Below, one piece after another: positions 33,550 through 40,525 of a DNA stretch of 40,525 bases; position 1 is the first letter of the stretch, and each line of letters opens with the position of its first letter. This stretch comes from UBA6164 sp045107135 (lineage in GTDB: Bacteria; Patescibacteriota; Gracilibacteria; BD1-5; UBA6164). A program made the translations under genes and the position numbers. The notes beneath the pieces are model-generated. The model saw nothing but the letters and a program-made list of their open reading frames with translations. It searched no databases and was not told the origin of the DNA. The DNA lies in contig JASFZI010000090.1 in the NCBI GenBank assembly GCA_045107135.1, positions 1-40,525 of the forward strand. Reading direction: 5' to 3'.

Positions 33550-34518
33550 TTATAACCATATTTCAAGGATTGAATTATAACCATCCAAAACTCGTTGTTT
33601 CATTTCATCGGGGAAATCGACTTTCAATTTTTCACCGGGCTTAAGAGCCTTAGCTTTTTCTTCCCAGCCATGTAGCTCTCCATAATTCCTTATGATTTGC
33701 TTGTCTGCAGGGGTATATACACCCATCTGAAAATTCAAAAGTGTAATGTACCGTGAGCTCTCAGAAGTTAAAGCCTCATCTCCCATAACAACTCTTCCTT
33801 CTGAGTTAACAAAAAATTCAAACTTTCCATCTGGCATGACAAAAAGTTTTTCATGACAATAATCATAGGCATCAGAAAATATCATCTCTGCTGTTACCAC
33901 AACTTCAGGACACGCATTTCTTACAACTTTGTGATTAATAGGAAAATCATTGGCACACTTGGTTGTTGGAGTAAAAAGAATAGGAGAAAATTCGGTCCAC
34001 TCCTTTAATCCAGGCTTCAATCCCAAATTATATGGATCAAGCCCCTTCAAATAGTATTTCTTGTACAAAGATCCAGTAAGGTACTTTCTAAAAATGAACT
34101 CCAAACCTGTTTTATTACCATCAGGTAAAACAATTTCAAGTGGTTTGCAAAGCTCAAAAGCCATACAACGTAATGCAATTTCAAAAGGAATATTGTCCGG
34201 TAATTCAAGTCTTGCAGTTAATACCCCTTTTGATTCAACAAAATCAAAACCTTTATGTGAAATCTGTGTCTGAATAATTCCTTTACCTTCAATTTCGAGA
34301 TCCAACTCAATATTGAAAACAGATGTTCTATCAGACCTGTAAGCAATTGCTCCAGGAATATCACCTGGGACAAAATACAAATCAGCATTTTTACCAATGT
34401 AAAACAAGCGATAACCAAGTTTCTCCAATTCAAGAAGACCTGGATCATCAGTAATCTTTTTACTAGCAGGCCAAAGTCCTTCACTAACTACATCATGGAT
34501 TGTCATGAAAATCATCAT
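33550..34518 (-). CDS. purC: SAICAR synthetase-like protein (PurC family), standard-code, foreign
   Basis: A 322 aa protein of the SAICAR synthetase family, which joins aspartate to CAIR in purine synthesis. Seen motifs: SVFNIELDLEIEGKG (as the family's SAFN...IxGKG), RKYLTGSLYKKY, and MPDGKFEF ... MGDEALTSESSRY, matching DTKFEFG and DEVLTPDSSR. The fit is divergent but full-length. Unlike all native genes it has no TGA: about 27 glycines are all GGN, and it uses CGG (codon 256, the conserved SSR arginine) and CGA (codon 309). If CGG is Trp here, the host would misread it. It has AAGAGGT before the ATG, its own promoter and its own terminator, and is not in an operon. No other purine genes are present. 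Whether it is made as active enzyme is doubtful. Confidence 0.85.
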   Translation of the reverse strand: MMIFMTIHDVVSEGLWPASKKITDDPGLLELEKLGYRLFYIGKNADLYFVPGDIPGAIAYRSDRTSVFNIELDLEIEGKGIIQTQISHKGFDFVESKGVLTARLELPDNIPFEIALRCMAFELCKPLEIVLPDGNKTGLEFIFRKYLTGSLYKKYYLKGLDPYNLGLKPGLKEWTEFSPILFTPTTKCANDFPINHKVVRNACPEVVVTAEMIFSDAYDYCHEKLFVMPDGKFEFFVNSEGRVVMGDEALTSESSRYITLLNFQMGVYTPADKQIIRNYGELHGWEEKAKALKPGEKLKVDFPDEMKQRVLDGYNSILEIWL

Positions 34519-34541
34519 TTACCTCTTTTGTTTTTATTTTT

Positions 34542-34590
34542 CCTTTAATTTCTTAAAGGGTCCCGATATGGGATATGTTTATTCAAACAT
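34542..34590 (-). promoter_or_regulatory. structured 5' leader of the purC-like gene
   Basis: The leader between promoter and ATG holds three potential hairpins on the minus strand: ATGTTT/AAACAT (34575-34590), CCC/GGG (34562-34572) and CCTTTAA/TTAAAGG (34542-34559). Such structure is unusual in this window, and a regulatory or stabilising role is inferred. Confidence 0.45.
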
Positions 34591-34616
34591 TTATATTTTT
34601 AGATTTGAACTACTTA

Positions 34617-34644
34617 TTTATAATAATAAATATAGCTTTGTCAA
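34617..34644 (-). promoter_or_regulatory. sigma-70 promoter of the purC-like cassette
   Basis: On the minus strand a perfect TTGACA (34639-34644), a 16-bp spacer, and TATAAA (34617-34622). The site is about 100 bp upstream of the ATG at 34518. It matches the LeuC-like cassette promoter in design, with the same 16-bp spacer. Confidence 0.7.
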
Positions 34645-34713
34645 CGGATATTCTTATGTATATGGAAAATATTATGATAAAATAATATATATTTAATATA
34701 TTTATTATAAATA

Positions 34714-36525
34714 ATGGAAAATACAAATAATAAAATGGAAAAAATCATTACTTTTCTTAAAAATATTTATCAAATAGATGGTAAAACTTATTTTAGAAAA
34801 GATCTAATTGCTGGTATTACTGTTGCCTTAATTATTATTCCTCAATCAATGGCATATGCTGGTCTCGCTTGATTACCTCTTCAGGTTGGGCTTTACACAG
34901 CTTTTGTATGAGTACTAATATGAGGTTTTTTAGGATCAAGTAAACAAATGTCAACGGGTCCAGTTACTATTGTATCACTAATGACCGCTGCAGCATTATA
35001 CTCTATGTGAATAGAAAGTGTAGAATGATATATACTATATGCTTCTCTTCTAGCCTTTTTTATCTGAGTATTTTATTTACTTTTAGTTATTTTAAGGCTA
35101 TGAATAATAGTTGAATTTCTATCTCATCCTGTTGTAGTATGATTTACCAATGCAATTGCTCTAGTAACAATCATATCTCAAATGTCTAAAATTTTCTGAA
35201 TAAGTATTGATAAATCTCTTAATTTTTTTCAAGGAATCATTGCAATAATAATTACTGCATGGAGTGATACTCATTTAATTACTTTTTGATTCTGATTCTT
35301 TTGAATAACTTTACTTATATGATTAAAAAAATATTGGCCTAAAGTTCCTAGAATATTAATACTATTAATTATCTCTATAGGAGTTTCTTATTTAATATGA
35401 TACGAAACAAATTTTTGAGGAAAAGTAGCTTGAGATATTCATAAATGATTGCCTAGTTTATCAATACCATTTTTTTCTCATCTTGTTAAGATAAATGATT
35501 ATCTAACTATAATATGATCAGCATTTATTATATGATTAATATGATTCACAGAATCAATAGCTGTTGCAAAATGAGTAGCAGCTAGAACAAAACAAAAAGT
35601 ATCTACAAACAAAGAACTTATATCTCAGGCATTTGCGAATATGTGATCTGGTTTATTTGGTTGATATTGAGTCGCTGGTAGTTTTTCAAGAACTGCAGTA
35701 AACTTAAGAGCATGAGCAAGAACTTGATTAGCATCGATTATAACATGAATAATTATATGAATAACATTAATGTTTTTAACTCCTTTACTATATCACCTAC
35801 CTACAGCAATACTTGCAGCTATTATTATAGTAGCAGTAGCAGGTTTAATAAAAATTGAACCTATTATTGAATCTTGGAAAATACAAAAAACTGATGCTTA
35901 TGTAGCAATAATAACTTTTATCTCTACAATTATTTTTACACCTAATGTTGAAATAGCAATATGAGTTTGAGTAATACTTTCGTTATCATTCTACATATAT
36001 AAATCAATGAAACCCAAAGTAGTTGAGGTCTCTATGTACCAAAATTGAGTTTTGAGAGATGCTAATTTCTTCAAATTAAAAAAATCAAAAGAAGTATCTA
36101 TTATTAGAGTTGATTGAAGCATATTCTTTGCAAATGCATGACATTTTGAAAATGAAACTTTGAATATTATATCAAGTAAAAAATCATTAAAAATTGTAGT
36201 TTTTGATTTTCAATGGATGAATAATATAGATTCTTCATGATTTGTAGTTTTAAGAGATTTAGCAGATAAATTAGAAAAAGGAGAAATAAAAGTATATTTT
36301 TCTAACCTAAGAGTTAAAGTAATTGAAAAATTACATAATGTTAAATATTTAGAGAATTTTGGTAGAAAGAGAATTTATGAAACTGTAGAGGATGTTATTG
36401 AATTTCTTGAATCAAAATATGATAAAGACGAAATAAATATAAAACCTTTACTAAAATATTCTCCTAAAAATAAAAAATCACATAAAATTTGAAAACAAGA
36501 AATTTTTAAAAAAATTAATTGATAA
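34714..36525 (+). CDS. SulP-family anion transporter with STAS domain
   Basis: A 603 aa SLC26/SulP transporter, which carries sulfate, bicarbonate or other anions. The membrane part (about 25-410) has the family's first signature PQSMAYAGLAGLPLQVGLY, the segment GSSKQMSTGPVTIVSLM, and GSFSRTAVNLRAGARTG in the second half. The C-terminal STAS domain (about 440-560) contains IIRVDGSIFFANAG and DSSGFVVLRDLADKLE. Glycines are mostly TGA, including the Gly codon just before the TAA stop. It is a single plus-strand gene between the purC-like cassette and the second helicase. The ion carried cannot be determined. Confidence 0.93.
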
Positions 36526-36574
36526 AAAAAAGCCCCCCCCGCCTTTCTGAGGAAGGAATAGCTGCAGTTATTTT

Positions 36575-36612
36575 CCCTCTCCTAAAAGGGGGAGGGATTA
36601 AGGGATGGGTCT
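36575..36612. repeat. G/C-rich REP-like element, copy 2, with terminators
   Basis: A CCCTCTCC/GGGGGAGGG hairpin, followed by ATTAAGGGATGGG and a T run, in the 90-bp gap between the convergent SulP and helicase genes. An A8-G-C8 run lies at 36525-36540; on the minus strand it reads G then T, as a terminator tail. It shares GGGAGGG(A)TTAAGG with 11623-11645. Confidence 0.5.
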
Positions 36613-36615
36613 TTT

Positions 36616-37872
36616 TTATTTTTTTCCGTAAAACCTTTTTTTTCTACTTTTACTTTTATACTTCTTCTTTCAATCTTCTTCAAAATCTTTGTATCAAAGT
36701 ATTCTTCATTTTGGTATTACTTCTTCAAGATAAGATTTATCATCTATAATCTCTATTTTTTTTCATATTAATGATTCTATTCTTGATAAATTTTCTTTAT
36801 CTTTATCTATACAAAAAGATATTGCTACTCATTTTTTTCAAGCTCTAGCCGTTCTTCAAATACGATGAACATATGTCTCAGAATCAGATGGAATATGAAA
36901 ATTTATAACACATGATAAATCATTTATATCCAATCATCTAGAAGCGATATCAGTAGCAACTAATACTTTTATTTCACCATTTTTTAAAGACTTTAAAGCT
37001 TTTTGTCTAGCATTTTGTGTTTTCTTTTTATGAATACTATCAGCTTTTATTCCTGCAACTTTTACATACTCTAATACATATTCAGTATCATTCATAGTTT
37101 TAACAAAAACTAAAATAGAATCATACTTTTTATTTTTTACTATCTGTTGTAATAATTGTCTTCTGTGACTACTTTTAATATGATAAACTTGTTGTTTTAT
37201 GGTATTTGTAGGTTTAGAAACTGTATTTACTGTAATCTCTTCGGGACAATGAAGAATAGAAGAAGCTAAAGCTTTAATTGTTTTAGGCATAGTAGCAGAA
37301 AAAAAGAATGTTTGTCTTTGCTTTGGTATTCTTTTTATTATTTTTTTAATATCTGCTAAAAATCATAAATCAAGCATTCTATCTGCTTCATCTAAAGTAA
37401 GAATTTCAACATAAGATAATTTAATAATTCATTGACTAATAAGGTCTTCTAATCTACCTGGAGTTGCAATAAGTATATCTACTCATTTTTCAATGGCTTT
37501 AACTTGATGAAATTGATTCACTCAACCATAAATCACTGTATGCTTCATATTTGTATTTGTAGAATATGGAGCAAATGCTTCTCATATTTGAATAGCTAGT
37601 TCTCTTGTTGGAGCAATTACTAAAGCCTGAATTTTTCTTTTTATTTTTCAATCTTTCAATCATTTTTCTAATCTTTTGTTATAAAGATTTTGTAAGATAG
37701 GTAAAGCAAAGGCCAATGTCTTACCACTTCCCGTCTGAGCACTACCTAAAATATCTTTTCATTTAATAGCAAAAGGAATAACTTCCTCTTGTATTTTTGT
37801 AGGGGTATCAAATCATTCTCTTAGAATTGCTTTTAATAATGGTGAAATTACATTTAACTCCTCAAAGTTCAT
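36616..37872 (-). CDS. DEAD-box RNA helicase, RhlE-like, short basic tail
   Basis: A 418 aa single-core helicase. Motifs: TPTKIQEEVIPFAI (Q motif), SAQTGSGKT (about 43-51), APTRELAIQI, ATPGRLEDLI, LTLDEADRMLD, FFFSATMP, VATDIASRGLDI and HRIGRTARAG. The last reads RTARAG where most have RTGRAG, a substitution seen in some RhlE-like proteins. The tail after residue 390 is short and lysine-rich (KKKYKSKSRKKRF) and no accessory RNA-binding domain follows, unlike the helicase at 31278-33197. Glycines are mixed TGA and GGN. It is convergent with the SulP gene and divergent from the LeuC-like cassette. Confidence 0.92.
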
Positions 37873-37956
37873 ATTTTATATGTTTATATATTATTTGTGG
37901 CTGATTATATGCTTTTTATTTAAAATACAAAGAAAAATAGGTTTTTATGAAGTAAA

Positions 37957-37984
37957 TTGACTTTTAATGGTTTTTATTTACAAT
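37957..37984 (+). promoter_or_regulatory. sigma-70 promoter of the LeuC-like cassette
   Basis: TTGACT (37957-37962), 16-bp spacer, TACAAT (37979-37984), 63 bp before the ATG. The leader contains a CTAATA/TATTAG hairpin and a strong ribosome site, CGGAGG, 8 nt before the ATG. Both elements are much stronger than the sites ahead of native genes. Confidence 0.7.
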
Positions 37985-38046
37985 AATGCTCACTAATAAT
38001 GATATTAGCGAAAAAAACAAAAACAAAAAAACTACGGAGGTTTTAA

Positions 38047-38676
38047 ATGAGTGAAGAAAAAGAAATTAAAGATGATGGGACAATAATCCTTAATCTTGAT
38101 AAATTAGGTGATCCTGGTAAAATTATTATCACGGATGATAGTCTATCATGTACTTGTGGAGCATTCTGCTCATTTTCTGCATTAGTAAACAATCTAGAGC
38201 TAAATTCTAGCATAATTACTGGTCTATGGAGTTGCCCTCCTCAGAAAGTTATACGTGTAATTTTTGTTGGAACTTTGTCAAATAATGTTCTCCCAAAGGA
38301 TTTGGCCATTGATTTAGTTAATTATCTAACTACCAATGGTATTGACGTCATTAACTCTGTACTTGAAATCGGTGGCAATATTATCGATGAGATGAGTATG
38401 GAAGGCAGGATGATAATTGCAAATATTGTAATTCGATCTGGGGCAACCTGTGGAATGATGATGATAGATAAAACAACTATTGATTATCTATACCCCGACT
38501 TCGCTGACAACCAAAAGAGTGATTGTTTGAGACATTACCAAGAAGTTTTTAATACAGATGATGAATTTCCCTATGAAGAAATTCATAAGATTGTAGTTGA
38601 TAATTTAATCCCTATAATTACCGATTGTTTTTCACCAAACAATGTAGCTCTTGTTGCAAAACTGACCCAAAGGTAA
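38047..38676 (+). CDS. LeuC/aconitase-like domain protein, truncated, standard-code, foreign
   Basis: 209 aa that align with about the middle of 3-isopropylmalate dehydratase large subunit (aconitase family): the TDSHTCTYGA region appears as TDDSLSCTCGAFCSF, then IRVIFVGTLSNNVLPKDLAI, the signature MSMEGRMIIANIVIRSGA, DKTTIDYL and a closing LIPIITDCFSPNNVALV. The first 120 or so and last 150 residues of LeuC are absent, including the Fe-S cysteines, and the catalytic-region His is Ser/Leu, so it is unlikely to be a dehydratase. All 12 or so glycines are GGN, no TGA occurs, and CGA is used at codon 130. It has its own promoter, SD and terminator. It could be a domain recruited for another role, or a fragment of a transferred gene that kept a good start. 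Confidence 0.72.
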   Translation: MSEEKEIKDDGTIILNLDKLGDPGKIIITDDSLSCTCGAFCSFSALVNNLELNSSIITGLWSCPPQKVIRVIFVGTLSNNVLPKDLAIDLVNYLTTNGIDVINSVLEIGGNIIDEMSMEGRMIIANIVIRSGATCGMMMIDKTTIDYLYPDFADNQKSDCLRHYQEVFNTDDEFPYEEIHKIVVDNLIPIITDCFSPNNVALVAKLTQR

Positions 38677-38711
38677 ATTGTAAAAATAAAATTATAAAAA
38701 AAGGAGGAAAT

Positions 38712-38746
38712 AAAAAGCACTTACCGTTTGACGGTAAGTGCTTTTT
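38712..38746. terminator. terminator of the LeuC-like cassette
   Basis: AAAAAGCACTTACCGT and its exact complement form a 16-bp stem around a TTG loop, ending in T5. It is the strongest GC-containing terminator in the window and lies directly before the convergent NifX-like stop (38753), so it can serve both strands. An SD-like GGAGG remains between the stop and the hairpin. Confidence 0.9.
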
Positions 38747-38752
38747 CCTACT

Positions 38753-39016
38753 TTATTTTTCTTCATAAGTTATTTTAAATTCATCTAATTGCCCCTTCAT
38801 ATTTCATCATATTTTTCAAGCAATAAACTTTTCACATCCTTCATCTTTTAAAAGTTCTGCTACGGCAAAACCTGCTCATCATCAATGTGTAAAAGGATTT
38901 TTTATAGTTTTTTCATATTCTTCTCAATTTAAAACTACAAAATAAGGTGCTCTAGCTGCATTTTCAGCTATTTCATAATTTTCTCATTCCTTCAAACTAG
39001 CTATTATTGTTTTCAT
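38753..39016 (-). CDS. NifX/dinitrogenase cofactor-family protein, 87 aa
   Basis: A small protein resembling the dinitrogenase iron-molybdenum cofactor-binding domain (NifX/NafY/MTH1175-like). It has the short beta-alpha layout, with APYFVVLNGEEYE, then THGGGAGFAVAELLKDEG and FIAGKIGGNMKGQLDEF. The C-terminal Cys common in cofactor-binding members is not present; the only Cys is in DEGCEK. It overlaps the end of the upstream permease gene by 20 bp, so translation is probably coupled. In other bacteria such domains sit beside metal or redox transporters; its role here is unknown and no nitrogenase genes are present. Confidence 0.72.
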
Positions 39017-39539
39017 AAGGTATTAATTTAAAAATTAAATTTATAAATATTCAAATAATTATTGCTGAGAATAAAATAACTAAATTAAAAATTATTGTGT
39101 ATTTTAATCAAAAATAAAATATCATAATTAATAAAAAAGGTATTTTTATTGATCTTGCATAAATAAAACTAGCAATATGTCCGTGATTTAGTCAATGATC
39201 TTTTAATTGTTTCAAAAATGGATACCACATATATACTGGTCATGTCGATAAAATTCATCAAATTATTGAAAAAAAATATTTTGTTAAATTTCCAGATTTT
39301 TTAATTTTTTGTTTAATTAAGTCCTTAGAGATTAATATATTAAAAATAAACATCAAAACAAAAACAAAAATTAATACTGGTATAATCTGGTATATAAAAA
39401 TATTCAAAAAACCTAATCAAACATCTTTAAAGTATGCAAAGTCTATAAAACCTGTAATAATATAAAGAATTAAAACTAAGTATAGAAACAAAAAATTTAA
39501 TCAATACTTATCCTTTAATCTTAAATAAAACATTTTCAT
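38997..39539 (-). CDS. half-size permease (DUF318/YraQ-like), C-terminal half
   Basis: A 180 aa membrane protein with about four helices. The middle carries GILSTGPVYMWYPFLKQLKDHG and SFIYARSIKIPFLL, the conserved region of YraQ/DUF318 permeases. It starts within the stop of the upstream permease half (the TAA of that gene overlaps the ATG at 39539) and ends in TAG, overlapping the NifX-like start. I first misread the frame; the end at 38997 keeps the length divisible by three. Half-size pairs of this permease occur elsewhere, so a two-gene transporter is plausible. Confidence 0.72.
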
Positions 39540-39952
39540 TATATAATCATTAAAAAATAAACTAAATATGCTCAAATCATTGCAAAAACAAATGAAGTTA
39601 GGTTCCTTATAATAGCAAATCTTTTTCATAGAAAATATATTTCCGCTGGTAATTGAATAATTCAAACTGTAACCCACGATATAAGAAAAACAGTTATTAC
39701 TAAGATATTATCTTGAAAATTCCCTATTGAATCAGCAATTATATAAGAATTCAATACATTTCAAGCTGAAATAGATCATATAAAATTAGATAGAAAAACT
39801 CCTACAAAATCATTTTCTAGAAAATTTCAGAAATTTTCAAATAATCATAATTGGGTTATCATTGATATCAAAAGCAAAATACCTGTAAGAATAGGTAATA
39901 ATTCTTTTAATCAAAATAGTGTTTTAAATAAGTTTTTTTTGTATTCAATCAT
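39539..39952 (-). CDS. half-size permease (DUF318/YraQ-like), N-terminal half
   Basis: A 137 aa membrane protein with three or four helices (LLPILTGILLLISMITQLGLF; GSISAGNVLNSYIIADSIG; VITVFLISWVTVGIIQLPAEIYFLGKR). The GNVLNSYI segment and the QLPAE motif resemble DUF318 permeases. It is the first gene of a three-gene operon with the second permease half and the NifX-like protein. The permease pair may export or import a small metal- or thiol-related solute; this is a guess from context. Confidence 0.68.
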
Positions 39953-40033
39953 AATTTTTTAACATTTATATATTAAATATATATTAATTAAATAATAATA
40001 AATTACAACAAATTCAGATTAATGTGAGAATTT

Positions 40034-40062
40034 TTGCAACTTTTTTTAAATTATGTTAAAAT
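40034..40062 (+). promoter_or_regulatory. promoter of the small membrane protein gene
   Basis: TTGCAA (40034-40039), 17-bp spacer, TAAAAT (40057-40062), about 36 bp before the ATG at 40098. Good spacing with a moderate match; it lies in the gap between divergent genes. Confidence 0.6.
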
Positions 40063-40097
40063 AAACTTGTATTATATTATTTTAAAAAATTTTAACT

Positions 40098-40487
40098 ATG
40101 GAAACAACTGTTATGACTTCAAGTATAATGGGACCTATTATGTTACTTTTATGAATAGGTTTATTTATAAATACTAAGTATTATAAAAACTTAGCTACTG
40201 GGATTAAAGAAAATAAGGGTCTAATTATTATTACTTCAATATTTTGAATGATATTATGAAGCTTCATGGTTGCAAATCATAATATATTAGACTGAGCTCC
40301 TGAAAAAATTATATCTATAGTGGGGTGGATTATTCTACTTAAATCATCTCTTATATTAGCATTACCTAAAGCATTTACTAAACTTGCAAGTAAAGTAAAA
40401 TATTCTAGCAATACACTAAAAACAGTTTGATTAGTATATATAACTATTTGATTATATTTAATGAATTATGCTTATTACTGAGTATAA
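40098..40487 (+). CDS. small membrane protein, 129 aa
   Basis: Not recognised. A 129 aa protein with about four hydrophobic helices (IMGPIMLLLGIGLFIN; LIIITSIFGMILGSFMV; ISIVGWIILLKSSLIL; LVYITIGLYLMNYAYYG). Each half contains a two-helix hairpin. Four TGA codons are read as Gly, one just before the final Val and TAA stop. It has its own promoter and is followed by the left half of what looks like a terminator at the window edge. Confidence 0.78.
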
Positions 40488-40501
40488 TATAATTATTCAA
40501 A

Positions 40502-40525
40502 AAAACACTTAAAAATATTTTTAAG
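40502..40525 (+). terminator. partial terminator at the window edge
   Basis: AAAACACTTAAAAATATTTTTAAG contains an 18-nt palindrome (40508-40525) and is cut off by the end of the window. By analogy with the other hairpins here, the sequence beyond should read TGTTTT. Confidence 0.5.

Noticed and set aside
34505..34696. A 63-codon plus-strand ORF ahead of the SulP gene.
   Set aside because: It overlaps the purC-like promoter and leader on the other strand and has no ribosome site; probably chance.
33550..38676. Misassembly or contamination as the source of the two standard-code genes.
   Set aside because: Not excluded, but both are small and sit cleanly between native genes on both sides, with one native terminator region shared (38712-38753). 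Reads across the junctions are needed, so it is kept only as the main alternative.

Overview
ORGANISM. The window is very AT-rich and uses an altered genetic code. Almost every long gene is cut by in-frame TGA codons that fall at invariant glycines: the RecF P-loop, the ABC-transporter P-loop and LSGGQ signature, the MutS P-loop, the DEAD-box HRIGR motifs and the YmdB metal-binding loops. Reading TGA as glycine (code 25), with TAA or TAG as stop, gives a dense set of intact genes. This points to Absconditabacteria (SR1) or Gracilibacteria, candidate-phyla bacteria with small genomes and a symbiotic or predatory life. A second sign is seen in six tandem paralogues: one position is TGG in three copies and CGG in the other three, and CGA/CGG are otherwise absent from the native genes. 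That fits CGG also being read as tryptophan, as I recall being reported for Absconditabacteria.

LAYOUT. 1-4070: tRNA-Cys, a lipoprotein, a small membrane protein, gatC-recF, and a cell-surface Ig/Fn3-like protein. 4069-13657: mostly minus strand, with an AbiEi-like regulator behind a palindromic operator, an MscS channel, a two-domain peptidoglycan hydrolase, a YmdB-type phosphodiesterase, a histone-H1-like tail fused to a polytopic membrane protein, tsaE, a lone STAS protein (plus strand), a GT4 glycosyltransferase and an EamA transporter. 13684-23937: six tandem paralogues of a 561-570 aa cysteine-rich protein of unknown function, about 10 kb in all. 24004-29480: a TraG/VirD4-like ATPase, an ABC exporter and an N-terminally truncated MutS. 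29618-40525: a membrane-anchored baseplate-J-like protein, two DEAD-box helicases, a SulP transporter, a half-size permease pair with a NifX-like protein, and a small membrane protein.

FOREIGN CASSETTES. Two genes do not belong to this code: a PurC-like gene (33550-34518) and a domain-sized LeuC/aconitase-like gene (38047-38676). Both encode every glycine with GGN, never use TGA, and use CGG/CGA at arginine positions. Each has a near-consensus sigma-70 promoter, a strong Shine-Dalgarno site and its own hairpin terminator. They look like single-gene expression cassettes from a standard-code donor.

HOW IT FITS TOGETHER. Housekeeping (tRNA charging, t6A modification, recombination, RNA helicases) is mixed with envelope and surface functions (hydrolase, glycosyltransferase, surface protein, transporters). 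The most distinctive parts are the cysteine-rich array beside a T4SS-type ATPase, the histone-tailed membrane protein, and the two code-mismatched cassettes.
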